Source of the DNA: Bradyrhizobium elkanii WSM2783
GTDB taxonomy: Bacteria > Pseudomonadota > Alphaproteobacteria > Rhizobiales > Xanthobacteraceae
Direction: 5' to 3'
Length of the DNA: 64,000 nt
Assembly: GCF_000472865.1 (NCBI RefSeq)
Contig: NZ_AXAP01000002.1
Location: forward strand, 62,001-126,000
The notes under the pieces are model-generated. The model worked only from the letters and a program-made list of their open reading frames with translations. It had not been told where the DNA came from and did no database searches. Shown in pieces: positions 16,340 through 25,032 of this stretch. A program made the position numbers and the translations under genes. Numbering within the stretch: the stretch's first letter is position 1; the number at the start of each line of letters is the position of its first letter.

Positions 16340-17488
16340 ATGGATTCAGAGACTTGGCGCGTCGGTATCTTGTTTTCCGAGACCGGAGTGACCGGAGCGA
16401 TCGAGCGCACGCAGCGGGCGGCTACGCTTCTCGCGATCGAAGAAATCAACGCGGCTGGCGGCGTATGCGGACGTCCCATTGAGCCCGTAGCCTACGATCC
16501 GGCCTCCACGCCATCTCGATATCGCGAGCTGACGGTGAAGCTCCTAGATGAGGACCGTGTGCGCGTGATCTTCGGCGGGCATATGTCGAGTACCCGCAAG
16601 GCGATGTTGCCGGTCGTCGAGGCGCGAGGCGCGTTGATGTTCTATCCGACGCTCTACGAGGGCTTCGAGTATTCGCGCCACTGCATCTTTACCGGTGCAG
16701 CTCCAAATCAGAACTCAGTTCAGCTGGTCGACTATCTCACGAAGAACTACGGAGGCCGCGTGTTTCTGGTGGGATCTAACTATGTCTATCCCTATGAGTC
16801 GAACAGGATCATTGCGGATCTCTTCGCGGGGGCCGGTGGTCATGCTGTCGACGAAATGTATGTGCCGCTCAGCTTGACCGATAGCCACATTGCAAAGATC
16901 CTCGACAGGGTCCGCACGATGAAGCCCGATGTTATTTACTCTACGATTGTCGGCGCAGGCATCGTGCCATTCTATACTGCCTTCAAAGACGCCGGGTTTG
17001 ACGGCCGCCAGCTTCCGATCGCCAGTCAATCGACCAGCGAAGCTGATGTCGTTCTGATGCGGCCCGATGTTGCTGAAGGCCATGTCACAGCCGCGCCATT
17101 CTTTCAGACCATCGATACGCCGGCCGCCCGCGCGTTCGTTGATGCCTACCATAAGCGGGTAGGGAAGGACTGGCCGATGACGGCGCCCGCCGAAGCGGCT
17201 TACTTCTCGGTTCACCTCTTCGCGGCAGCACTGGAGCGGAGCCGCAGCGACCATCTCGAAGAGCTGCTGCGGTCGCTCTGGGAAGTGGAGTATGACGCGC
17301 CGCAGGGACCGGTCCAGGTCGATGCCAACACCAACCACACGCATCTGTGGCCGCGCGTAGCGCGCGTTGATGCCACTGGAAATTACCGCGTCGTGCATGA
17401 TGCCGGAGTGAGGGTGCCACCCGACCCCTTCATGCTGGAGGTCCGCTTCAAGCATGAACCGGGAAGTGCATGGGCATTGTCCTACTGA
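16340..17488 (+). CDS. amiC: AmiC-like cytosolic amide sensor
   Basis: 382-aa type I periplasmic-binding-protein fold without any signal peptide, as in Pseudomonas AmiC, the ligand-sensing negative regulator of AmiR. Visible features: WRVGILFSETGVTGAIE at the N-terminus, GGHMSSTRKAMLPVVE and YPTLYEGFEYS, all shared with the AmiC/UrtA/FmdD group. It is paralogous to the Tat-exported binding protein encoded at 18436. The amiR gene begins 14 nt after its stop, so both are almost certainly co-transcribed. Predicted job: bind a short-chain amide or urea-like ligand and release AmiR. Confidence 0.82.
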   Translation: MDSETWRVGILFSETGVTGAIERTQRAATLLAIEEINAAGGVCGRPIEPVAYDPASTPSRYRELTVKLLDEDRVRVIFGGHMSSTRKAMLPVVEARGALMFYPTLYEGFEYSRHCIFTGAAPNQNSVQLVDYLTKNYGGRVFLVGSNYVYPYESNRIIADLFAGAGGHAVDEMYVPLSLTDSHIAKILDRVRTMKPDVIYSTIVGAGIVPFYTAFKDAGFDGRQLPIASQSTSEADVVLMRPDVAEGHVTAAPFFQTIDTPAARAFVDAYHKRVGKDWPMTAPAEAAYFSVHLFAAALERSRSDHLEELLRSLWEVEYDAPQGPVQVDANTNHTHLWPRVARVDATGNYRVVHDAGVRVPPDPFMLEVRFKHEPGSAWALSY

Positions 17489-17502
17489 GCGAGGCCAAAT
17501 CC

Positions 17503-18093
17503 ATGTCCGTCGCTCTTCTCAAGGATCTTCGCGACCTCGACGTTGCCGTGATCCACCCATTCGATGCCGACGGCGAACGGCTTGTCGAGCATCTGCGCCG
17601 TATCGGTTGCATGGCGAACCTGCTGTGGCCGGTACCTTCGTCCGTGCCCAAGGAATGCGACGTGGTCTTTCTCTCGATGGAAGACGAGGCTCGCGAGGAG
17701 ATCGGGCAACTGCTGAAGTCGATGCCGAATCCGCCGCCGACCATACTTGCCATTGTGAGCTATGAGAATCCGTCGATGCTGCAGATGGTGCTCGAGAGCG
17801 GCGCATTGTCGGTGATCGAGCGTCCGATCAAGCCGTTTGGCGTGCTCACGAATCTCGCGATCGCCCGCAATCTCTGGCTGCAACGGCAACGTCTCTTGAA
17901 AGAGGCGCGCAAGTACAAGAGGAAGGTTCTGGGCGATCAGAAAATTGCGCGCGCAAAGGCGATCCTGATGGCGGCGAACAATTTGAACGAGCAGGACGCC
18001 TATGCAAAGCTGCGCCAAGAGGCGATGGCGCAGCGTCTTCCGATCGACGAGATTGCAAATTCAGTCATCAATTCCGAAATCCTCTTGCGTTAG
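17503..18093 (+). CDS. amiR: AmiR-like ANTAR antitermination protein
   Basis: 196 aa. A pseudo-receiver domain (residues 1 to about 120; LRDLDVAVIHPF...RIGC) is followed by a coiled-coil and a C-terminal ANTAR RNA-binding domain (about 130-190: ARAKAILMAANNLNEQDAY, LRQEAM, IDEIANSVI). ATG 17503 matches the start of Pseudomonas AmiR and follows GAGCGAGG; an in-frame ATG at 17470 would overlap amiC. The AmiC-AmiR pair is known to control amidase genes by preventing termination in a leader. A hairpin-rich leader with a terminator lies directly downstream. Confidence 0.88.
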   Translation: MSVALLKDLRDLDVAVIHPFDADGERLVEHLRRIGCMANLLWPVPSSVPKECDVVFLSMEDEAREEIGQLLKSMPNPPPTILAIVSYENPSMLQMVLESGALSVIERPIKPFGVLTNLAIARNLWLQRQRLLKEARKYKRKVLGDQKIARAKAILMAANNLNEQDAYAKLRQEAMAQRLPIDEIANSVINSEILLR

Positions 18094-18120
18094 ATAAAAA
18101 ACGATGCTTGTATTTTCCGA

Positions 18121-18255
18121 CATCTGAAACAGATGTTCCTGGCGCATCCCCTCAACCGTTGAGGCCATGTTCTAGGTGTGTGGCGTGTAGCACACGCGAC
18201 ACTGCGGCGATGGAGCCCGCTCAATCCTCTGAACAGAGGAGAGTGCGGGTTTTTT
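18121..18255 (+). promoter_or_regulatory. Putative ANTAR-controlled antitermination leader
   Basis: Between amiR and the transporter genes, four hairpins occur in series. CATCTG-AAA-CAGATG spans 18121-18135, CCTCAA-CCG-TTGAGG spans 18150-18164, GCGTGT-AGC-ACACGC spans 18183-18197, and a terminator spans 18216-18255. Serial small hairpins before an intrinsic terminator are what an AmiR-type protein needs. The canonical hexaloop with A1 and G4 is not obvious in these foldings, so the exact AmiR target is uncertain. The 18256-18435 stretch has no gene and leads to the binding-protein start. Confidence 0.6.
18216..18255 (+). terminator. Intrinsic terminator in the amide-operon leader
   Basis: CCCGC (18216-18220) pairs with GCGGG (18245-18249), and inside it CCTCT (18226-18230) pairs with AGAGG (18235-18239). 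A T6 run follows. It sits about 180 nt ahead of the first transporter gene, the right place for attenuation. Confidence 0.8.
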
Positions 18256-18435
18256 GTTGCCTGCTGACAAGGCCGTCAGCCCATTCATTTCGGGATGATC
18301 GTCAAGTCGACATGTTGTTCGACCGATGGCGCTCGCCTTGAGCTCGGCAGGTGTTGGCTTGAATTTGCCGGCGCCGGACGAAGGGAGATGGATGTTTTTC
18401 CGCTTTCATCGACTTTTGGAAACAGGGGAAGTTCT

Positions 18436-19686
18436 ATGAACGTAAGTCGTCGTCACCTTCTGAAAGCAGCCGCGCTGGGTTCCGCCAGCCTCGCCGCACC
18501 ACACATTGTGGGCCGTGCTTTTGCGGCCGAGCCGATCAAGGTCGGCGCGCTCTACTCGCAGACGGGAAATCTGGCAGTGGCGGAGAAGCTGCTCGCCAAT
18601 GGCGTGTCGATGGCCGTCGCCGAAATCAATGCCACGGGCGGCGTCCTGGGCCGTCCCGTCGAGGTCGTCGTTGAGGATGGGGCGTCCGATCCGAAGACAT
18701 TCTCGGAGAAGGCCTCCAAGCTGATCGTCAAGGACAAGATCATGACCGTCTTTGGCTGCCACACCTCCGCGAGCCGCAAGGCTGTACTGCCGATTTTCGA
18801 GAAGCGCGGTGCGATGCTGTTCTATCAAACCCACTACGAAGGGTTCGAGTGCTCGCGCAACGTGATTTACTCCGGCGCCGTGCCGAACCATCAGCTCGGG
18901 AACTATATTCCCTGGATCGTGAAGACTCTCGGAAAGAAGAAGTTCTTCATCGTTGGTTCGAACTACATTTACCCACGCGAGATGGCGAAAGTTTCCAAGA
19001 AGCTGATCGAGGCCGCTGGCGCCCAATGGGTGGCCGACGAGTATCTCGAGCTCGGCCATTCCGAGTGGGCGGTCATGGTGAAGAAGATCAAGGAGTCGGC
19101 CGCTGATGTCGTCTTGTCCAATGTCGTCGGTGACTCCATCATCGCATTCTATCGAGAGTTCAAGAACCAGGGCATCTCGCAGGCCGACATCCCGATTTGC
19201 GCAACTGTGACGTCGGAAATCGAGATCGCCGCCATGGGCGCGGATTACGCGGCTGGTAGCTATACCTCGTTCCCATATTTCATGTCGCTCGACATGCCCG
19301 GCAACAAGAGCTTCATCGAGCGCTTCCGTAAATTCGTCAACGATCCTAAGCAGGTCACTTATCATTCGCTGGAGGCCGCCTACTTCCAGGTCTTCCTGTG
19401 GAAGCAGGCGGTGGAGAAGAGCAAGGATCTCGGCGCAGAGGGGATCCGGACCGGCATCGCAGGTCAGAGCTACGAGGCGCCCGGCGGTAAGGTGACGATC
19501 GACGCCGATAATCTGCATTGCTGGCTGACGCCGCGCATCGGTCAGTGGCAGGCGGACGGCCAGAGCAAGGTTGTCGATGCATATCCGCACCCGATCAAGC
19601 CGCTTCCGTATTTCGCCTATGGCGAAACCGAATCCAATCTCTTCTGCACCTCGAAAGGCCTCGATACGGCGAAGTTGAAGATCTGA
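18436..19686 (+). CDS. Amide/urea-type ABC transporter substrate-binding protein
   Basis: 416 aa, exported by the Tat route: SRRHLLKAAALGSASLAAP carries the twin Arg. The mature part is a type I binding protein of the UrtA/FmdD group (VGALYSQTGNLAVAEK, FGCHTSASRKAVLPIFE, FYQTHYEGFECS, VGSNYIYPREMAK). ATG 18436 follows AGGGGAAG. It is the first gene after the antitermination leader and is followed by two permeases and two ATPases. It shares about the same fold order as the sensor at 16340, suggesting both recognise the same ligand. FmdD of formamide users is a close functional model. Confidence 0.88.
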   Translation: MNVSRRHLLKAAALGSASLAAPHIVGRAFAAEPIKVGALYSQTGNLAVAEKLLANGVSMAVAEINATGGVLGRPVEVVVEDGASDPKTFSEKASKLIVKDKIMTVFGCHTSASRKAVLPIFEKRGAMLFYQTHYEGFECSRNVIYSGAVPNHQLGNYIPWIVKTLGKKKFFIVGSNYIYPREMAKVSKKLIEAAGAQWVADEYLELGHSEWAVMVKKIKESAADVVLSNVVGDSIIAFYREFKNQGISQADIPICATVTSEIEIAAMGADYAAGSYTSFPYFMSLDMPGNKSFIERFRKFVNDPKQVTYHSLEAAYFQVFLWKQAVEKSKDLGAEGIRTGIAGQSYEAPGGKVTIDADNLHCWLTPRIGQWQADGQSKVVDAYPHPIKPLPYFAYGETESNLFCTSKGLDTAKLKI

Positions 19687-19728
19687 GCTCATCACTCAGC
19701 CCGTGAGACGATCTTCGCCTCACGGGCT

Positions 19729-20658
19729 ATGACACCGACAAGCGCAGGATTTGCGGTACGCTTCATGATCGACGTTTTTTTCATCGGCCTTAGCTTGAGC
19801 TCGATTCTGCTGCTGGTCGCGCTCGGCCTTGCGATCACCTACGGTGCCATGGGCGTCATCAACATGGCGCATGGCGAGATCGTGATGGCAGGGGCCTACG
19901 TGGCGGTGCTCTCGGGGATATGGCTGAAGACCAGCTTCTATGTGGCCTTACCACTGGCCTTTCTCGCCGCTGCAGCCCTTGGCTGGATCATCGAACGTCT
20001 GGTGGTGAGCCGTCTCTACGGGCGGCTTCTCGACACCCTGCTCGCGACGTGGGGAGTCTCCATGCTGATTCAGCAGGCGATCCGGCTCGAGTTCGGCTTG
20101 ACGTTCCTGGGGATCCACATCGCTGGCTTGGGAAGTGGCCTGCAGAATGTCGCCGTGCCTCCAGAACTTCAGGGGGTGGTCAACATCGCCGGCCTCGAAC
20201 TCAATGCCTACCGTGGCTTCATCGTGCTCGTGACCGTGGTGCTCACCGCGCTGACCTGGTTCATCATGTACCGGACGTCGCTCGGAATGAAGGTCCGCGC
20301 GATCATTCGCAACCCGAAAATGGCGGCCGCTTGCGGTATCGACGTCAGGAAGGTCAATGCGCTCACCTTCGCTTATGGCTCGGGACTAGCCGGTGTTGCC
20401 GGCGTCATGATGTCAGGCTTCAAGGGGGTCTCGCCTGATCTCGGTTCGAGCATGGTGGTCGACGGCTTCATGGTTGTAGTCACCGGCGGCCTCGGTAGCC
20501 TGATCGGTACCATCATGGCATCCGGACTTCTGGGAGAAACCAATGCGCTCGTCGCAGTCGCGACCAACGACATCCTGGCGCGCGCCGTGATCTTCGCGGC
20601 CGTGATTCTCGTCATCGTCTTGAAGCCCGAAGGGCTGTTCTCGTTCAAACGTCGCTGA
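19729..20658 (+). CDS. ABC transporter permease, UrtB/LivH type
   Basis: 309-aa inner-membrane permease with about eight to nine hydrophobic helices. Family motifs are NMAHGEIVMAGAYVA (near residue 45), RTSLGMKVRAIIRNPKMAAACGI (about 185-205, the ATPase coupling loop) and GGLGSLIGTIMASGLLG. ATG 19729 is used; ATG 19765 would drop twelve polar residues and is possible. It is the second gene of the amide transporter, with 5 nt to the next permease gene. Confidence 0.9.
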   Translation: MTPTSAGFAVRFMIDVFFIGLSLSSILLLVALGLAITYGAMGVINMAHGEIVMAGAYVAVLSGIWLKTSFYVALPLAFLAAAALGWIIERLVVSRLYGRLLDTLLATWGVSMLIQQAIRLEFGLTFLGIHIAGLGSGLQNVAVPPELQGVVNIAGLELNAYRGFIVLVTVVLTALTWFIMYRTSLGMKVRAIIRNPKMAAACGIDVRKVNALTFAYGSGLAGVAGVMMSGFKGVSPDLGSSMVVDGFMVVVTGGLGSLIGTIMASGLLGETNALVAVATNDILARAVIFAAVILVIVLKPEGLFSFKRR

Positions 20659-20663
20659 GCTCC

Positions 20664-21821
20664 ATGACTCTCGATCGCAGGCTGACACTTTGCGCTTACG
20701 CGCTGTTCATTGTCGCAATCTTTGCGGTGCCGCTGTTCGTCGACGAATTTGGGCTGAACCGGATCGCCAAGTTTCTCGTCTATGGCATGCTCGGCATCGC
20801 GATCGCGCTGTCCTGGGGCTACGCGGGTATCCTCAATCTCGGGCAGGGGCTTTTCTTCGGGCTCGGCGCCTACATGCTCGCCATGTCGCTGAAACTGGCG
20901 AGCCCAACTAGCCTGCAACAGGGTGCGGACAAGCCGGTGCCGGACTTCATGCTCTGGAATGCCGAGCCGGGTGCGCCGACCGACCTGTGTTGCATCAACA
21001 AGGCATCATTTCTCTGGCTGCCGTTCCAGCACCAGAGCTTCGGTCTCGTCATGGGAATTGCGCTGCCGGTGATCGTGGCGGCTTTGCTGGGCATCATTGT
21101 ATTTCGCAAGCGGATCGAAGGGCCTTTTGTCTCGATCATCACGCTGGCCCTGGTGCTGCTCGTTCGCCTCGTGCTGGTCGATGCGCAGCCGGTCACGGGT
21201 GGATTCAACGGGCTGACGGACCTCGCCTCGCTTGAGATATTCGGCTTCGAGTTCGATCCCTACAGCAAGGGCACGTACTGGCTGGTCGCAAGTATCCTTA
21301 CATTGACCCTTGTGTGGACGCGCCTGATCGTCGAGACCCGAGCCGGTCTGGTGTTGCAGGCGGCGCGGGACGACCAGCGGCGCGTTCGCTATCTCGGTTT
21401 CGACGTCTCGCTTTACCAGACGTTCTTCTTTTGCGTGGCGGCGGCGATCTCGGGCGTGGCGGGCATGCTCTATGTGATCGTCGCGCAGTTTGCCTCGCCG
21501 ACCTTCATGGATCTTGCCTTCTCCGTGACGATGGTGGTCTGGGCGGCCGTCGGCGGCCGCGCTTCCATCCTGGGCGCGTGCGTTGGAGCGATTCTGATCA
21601 ACATGATGGAGGCCGGCATCAGCGAAACGGAGGCGCTGGTCGGAGCCTGGAAAGCGATCATAGGACTGGTTTTCGTGCTGACCGTCCTGTTCCTTCCTCG
21701 GGGCCTCGGTGGGCTCTTGCATGACCTGATCGGGCGATTTGCTTCGGTCGGGCGTGACAAGCGGCGTGTTGCTCATGTTCCGATGTCCGGCGCGGCCGTC
21801 ACGGAAACCAAGGAGGCTTGA
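20664..21821 (+). CDS. ABC transporter permease, UrtC/LivM type
   Basis: 385-aa inner-membrane permease. SWGYAGILNLGQGLFFGLGAY and the coupling-loop motif AARDDQRRVRYLGFDVSLYQ are typical of UrtC. A periplasmic insert with a Cys pair (DLCCINKASF) follows the second helix, as in UrtC/FmdF-type proteins. The C-terminal 40 residues are a cytosolic tail. The stop is 2 nt before the ATPase ATG, so translation is tightly linked. Confidence 0.9.
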   Translation: MTLDRRLTLCAYALFIVAIFAVPLFVDEFGLNRIAKFLVYGMLGIAIALSWGYAGILNLGQGLFFGLGAYMLAMSLKLASPTSLQQGADKPVPDFMLWNAEPGAPTDLCCINKASFLWLPFQHQSFGLVMGIALPVIVAALLGIIVFRKRIEGPFVSIITLALVLLVRLVLVDAQPVTGGFNGLTDLASLEIFGFEFDPYSKGTYWLVASILTLTLVWTRLIVETRAGLVLQAARDDQRRVRYLGFDVSLYQTFFFCVAAAISGVAGMLYVIVAQFASPTFMDLAFSVTMVVWAAVGGRASILGACVGAILINMMEAGISETEALVGAWKAIIGLVFVLTVLFLPRGLGGLLHDLIGRFASVGRDKRRVAHVPMSGAAVTETKEA

Positions 21822-21823
21822 GA

Positions 21824-22572
21824 ATGTCGGCGGTCGCGATCACGATCGACGGGCTCGGCGTGAACTTCGGCGGCTTCAAGGCGGTCGACAACGTCTCGCT
21901 CACCGTCGATGACGGAGAGCTTCGCGTTCTGCTCGGTGCGAACGGTGCCGGGAAGACCACCTTGATGGATCTGGTGAGCGGAAAGACACCAAGCACGGAT
22001 GGACGCGTCTGGATCTATGACACCGAGATCACAAACTGGCCCGAACATCTGATCGCCCGTGCAGGCGTGGGCCGCAAGTTTCAGATCCCGAGCGTGTTTC
22101 GCGACCTGACCGTGAAGCAGAACCTGCAGGTCGCGAGCTGCCGGCGGACCGCAGTGATCGCAAATCTCGGCTTCGGCCATCCGGCGACCGCGCGCGAGAA
22201 GGTCGATCGTGCGATCGAGCTGATCGGGCTCCGTGACCAGATCAATACGGCCGCGGCCGATCTCAGCCATGGGCAGACCCAATGGCTCGAGCTCGGAATC
22301 CTGATGGTTCAGAACCCCAAAGTGATCCTGCTGGACGAGCCGACGGCCGGCATGACGCAAGCGGAAACCATGAGAACCGCAGAGATCATCAACGGCATGA
22401 AAGGGCAGCACACGATGCTCGTGGTCGAGCACGATGGGGCTTCGTGCGCGAGATTGCGCAGCGGATCACGGTTCTCCATCTCGGCCGCGTCCTGGCCGAG
22501 GGCGGGATCTCGGAGATCGAGGCGAACCCGAAGGTCCGCGCAGCCTATCTCGGGTCAAAGGGGGTGTCGTGA
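21824..22572 (+). pseudogene. ABC transporter ATPase, UrtD type, frameshifted
   Basis: Walker A GANGAGKTT, signature LSHGQTQWLELG and Walker B VILLDEPTAGM are intact in the first frame from ATG 21824. After LVVEHDGAS (about 22433, the H-loop) the frame is lost. The next frame over supplies GFVREIAQRITVLHLGRV...AYLGSKGVS and ends at 22572, the expected end of a UrtD of about 249 aa. One missing base in a CACGA(C)ATGGGC-like context explains it. Unshifted, translation would run as a garbled 410-aa product to 23053, over the next gene. Either a real inactivation or a sequencing error. Confidence 0.75.
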
Positions 22573-23267
22573 CGCTCCAGCTCTCCAATATCGACAGCTT
22601 TTACGGCCGCAGCCACGTCCTTCACGGTTTGTCGCTTACAGTTCCGGCAGGGCAGGTGACGAGCGTCATGGGCCGGAACGGGACCGGCAAGACGACGCTC
22701 CTGAAAACGATCATGGCGCTCACGGATCACGCCGACGGGCGCATCGTCCTCAATGGCGAGGATCTGTCGGCCAAGCCGACGCATTTGAGGGCTGCCGCCG
22801 GGATCGCATACGTGCCGCAGGGGCGCGAGATCATCGCCGACTTCACGATCCGGGAAAACATCCTGATGGGCTGCTTTGCCCGCCGCGATGGCAAGCGCGT
22901 TTTGCCGGATTTCATCGGAAAGCTGTTTCCTTACCTCACCGAGAATCTCGATCGGCCAGGCGGCTTGCTGTCCGGCGGACAGCAGCAGCAGCTCGCGATC
23001 GCGCGCGCGCTCGCCGCCGACCCGAAGGTGTTGCTGCTCGACGAGCCGAATGAGGGCATCCAGCCGTCGATCGTCGAGGAGATCGAGCGCATCATCGTTC
23101 GGCTCAATCGCGAGATGGGGCTGACCGTCGTCCTCGTCGATCAGAATATCGACTTCGTTCGCTTCGCGTCTCACAGTTTCGCGATGCTCGAGAAGGGGCA
23201 GATCGTTGCGTCGGGCCCGATCTCAACTCTCACCGACACGCTCGTTCACGAGCACATGGCCGTCTGA
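22569..23267 (+). CDS. ABC transporter ATPase, UrtE/LivF type
   Basis: 232-aa nucleotide-binding subunit. Walker A GRNGTGKTT (about 38-46), Q-loop VPQGREIIADFTIRENI, signature LSGGQQQQLAIARAL and Walker B VLLLDEPNEGIQPS are all present; EG after DEPN is typical of UrtE. The start is GTG 22569, overlapping the urtD-like stop by 4 nt. It pairs with the preceding ATPase to drive the transporter. Confidence 0.9.
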   Translation: MTLQLSNIDSFYGRSHVLHGLSLTVPAGQVTSVMGRNGTGKTTLLKTIMALTDHADGRIVLNGEDLSAKPTHLRAAAGIAYVPQGREIIADFTIRENILMGCFARRDGKRVLPDFIGKLFPYLTENLDRPGGLLSGGQQQQLAIARALAADPKVLLLDEPNEGIQPSIVEEIERIIVRLNREMGLTVVLVDQNIDFVRFASHSFAMLEKGQIVASGPISTLTDTLVHEHMAV

Positions 23268-23289
23268 CGGCGCCTTCCGGAGTACATCA

Positions 23290-25032
23290 ATGACAACATC
23301 CACGAGCTACCGCGCCGCAACGGTTCAATTCGAGCCGACCATGTACGAGAAGGAGCGCAATCTCGCGCGTCTGATCAAGCTCTGCACCGAGGCCGCAGCC
23401 GAGGGCGCGCGCCTGATCGTCACCCCCGAGATGGGGACGACGGGGTACTGCTGGTATGATCGCGATGAGGTCAAGCCATTCGTCGAGACCATACCTGGCC
23501 CGTCGACGGATCGTTTTCAGCGGATTTGCGAGCAGTACAACTGCTACATCGTTCTCGGGATGCCTGAGGTCGATCCCGCGACCGAGCTCTACTACAATAC
23601 GGCCGTTCTTATCGGACCGAACGGGATCGTCGGTCGGCATCGTAAATCGCACCCCTATATCGCCGAGCCCAAATGGGCGGCGAACGGTAACGTCGCGCAT
23701 CAGGTCTTCGATACCGAACTCGGCCGGATCGGAATGCTGGTCTGCATGGACCTGCACTTTTTCGAGACTGCACGCATCGAGGCGGTCGCGGGCGCCGACG
23801 TGATCTGCCACATCTCGAACTGGCTGCAGGAGCGCACGCCTGCGCCTTACTGGATCAACCGGGCATTCGAGAATTCCTGCTACGTGATCGAGGCGAACCG
23901 TTGGGGATTGGAGCGCACCGTGCAGTTCTCGGGCGGCAGCTGCATCATCGAGCCGGACGGCCGCGTGGCGGCGTCGATCGATGCCGGGGACGGCATCGCT
24001 TATGCAGAAATCGATCTGAGCAGGTCACGCAAACGCGAGGTGCTCGGCGAGAAAGTGTTTGAGAAACGGCGCCCGGAGCTCTACCCCGAACTGATGACCA
24101 ACAGTTTCACCTGGAATCCGGGGGATTTTTTCAAGCTCTACGGCTACCAGCCGATTCCGAAGGGGAAGCTGTCGCAGCTGGCGGTCGTGCAATTTTCGCC
24201 AGCCGACGATGTCACTGCAAATCTGGCGACCATCGAGCATCGCGCCCGCGAGCTCGTCGGGACTGCCAAGCCCGACATGGTCGTCTTTCCCGAACTGTCA
24301 TTGACCGGCTTGACCGATCCGGCAGCGCACGCCGAGGAACTGGAGGGGCCCGCCGTCAAGGCGTTGACCCGCCTCGCCATGAAGCTGAGGACGTATATCG
24401 TTGCCGGTCTTGCCGAGCGCGATGGCAATTGCATTTACAATACGGCCGTCCTCGCGGGCCCCGAGGGCCTCGTCGGGAGCTATCGCAAGATTCACCTCGG
24501 CAATGCGGATGCAGGCTGGGCGACAGCGGGCGACAGATGGAAGGTCTTCGATCTTGCCATGGGCCGGGTCGGCATCGCCATCGGGCACGACGCGCTCTAT
24601 CCCGAGGCCATCCGCTCCTTGGCGCTGCGCGGATGCGATATCGTCGCTTGCCCGTCGGCGATCGCGGGCGTCTTCACGGGATCGCATACAGGGACTGCCA
24701 TCCCGCACAACTATCCGATCCCGAAAGGCGCCGATCCGTATCATTGGCACGCCTTCCGTACGCGCGGTGGCGAGAACAACGTTTATCTGGCGTTCGCAAA
24801 CGTGTTCGATCCCCCGCGCGGCTTCCTGGGGACGAGTGCCGTCTTTGGTCCGGACAATTTCGTCTTCCCGCGGCAGGAAACCGCCATCCTCGATCAGGAG
24901 GAGGGCGCCGTCACCACCATCGATACGAGCAATCTCGATACGCCATATCCAACCAACATCGTGCGGCGCAAGGATCTCGTCGTGATGCGTTTGCCGCACC
25001 ACTACTTGCCCCTGGTGACATGGCATCAGTAG
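23290..25032 (+). CDS. Tandem nitrilase-superfamily amidohydrolase, second domain degenerate
   Basis: 580 aa containing two carbon-nitrogen hydrolase domains. Domain 1 (about 5-275) has the full Glu-Lys-Cys triad: Glu47 in TPEMGTTGY, Lys119 in RHRKSHP, Cys152 in VCMDLHF. Domain 2 (about 295-570) keeps Glu335 (FPELSLTGL) and Lys400 (SYRKIHLG), but the Cys position is Gly432 (IGHDALYPE), so it should be catalytically dead and may act structurally. It lies 22 nt after the transporter ATPase, the last gene of the operon, and probably hydrolyses the imported amide or nitrile in the cytosol. ATG 23290 starts the domain; upstream codons overlap the ATPase gene. Confidence 0.85.
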   Translation: MTTSTSYRAATVQFEPTMYEKERNLARLIKLCTEAAAEGARLIVTPEMGTTGYCWYDRDEVKPFVETIPGPSTDRFQRICEQYNCYIVLGMPEVDPATELYYNTAVLIGPNGIVGRHRKSHPYIAEPKWAANGNVAHQVFDTELGRIGMLVCMDLHFFETARIEAVAGADVICHISNWLQERTPAPYWINRAFENSCYVIEANRWGLERTVQFSGGSCIIEPDGRVAASIDAGDGIAYAEIDLSRSRKREVLGEKVFEKRRPELYPELMTNSFTWNPGDFFKLYGYQPIPKGKLSQLAVVQFSPADDVTANLATIEHRARELVGTAKPDMVVFPELSLTGLTDPAAHAEELEGPAVKALTRLAMKLRTYIVAGLAERDGNCIYNTAVLAGPEGLVGSYRKIHLGNADAGWATAGDRWKVFDLAMGRVGIAIGHDALYPEAIRSLALRGCDIVACPSAIAGVFTGSHTGTAIPHNYPIPKGADPYHWHAFRTRGGENNVYLAFANVFDPPRGFLGTSAVFGPDNFVFPRQETAILDQEEGAVTTIDTSNLDTPYPTNIVRRKDLVVMRLPHHYLPLVTWHQ

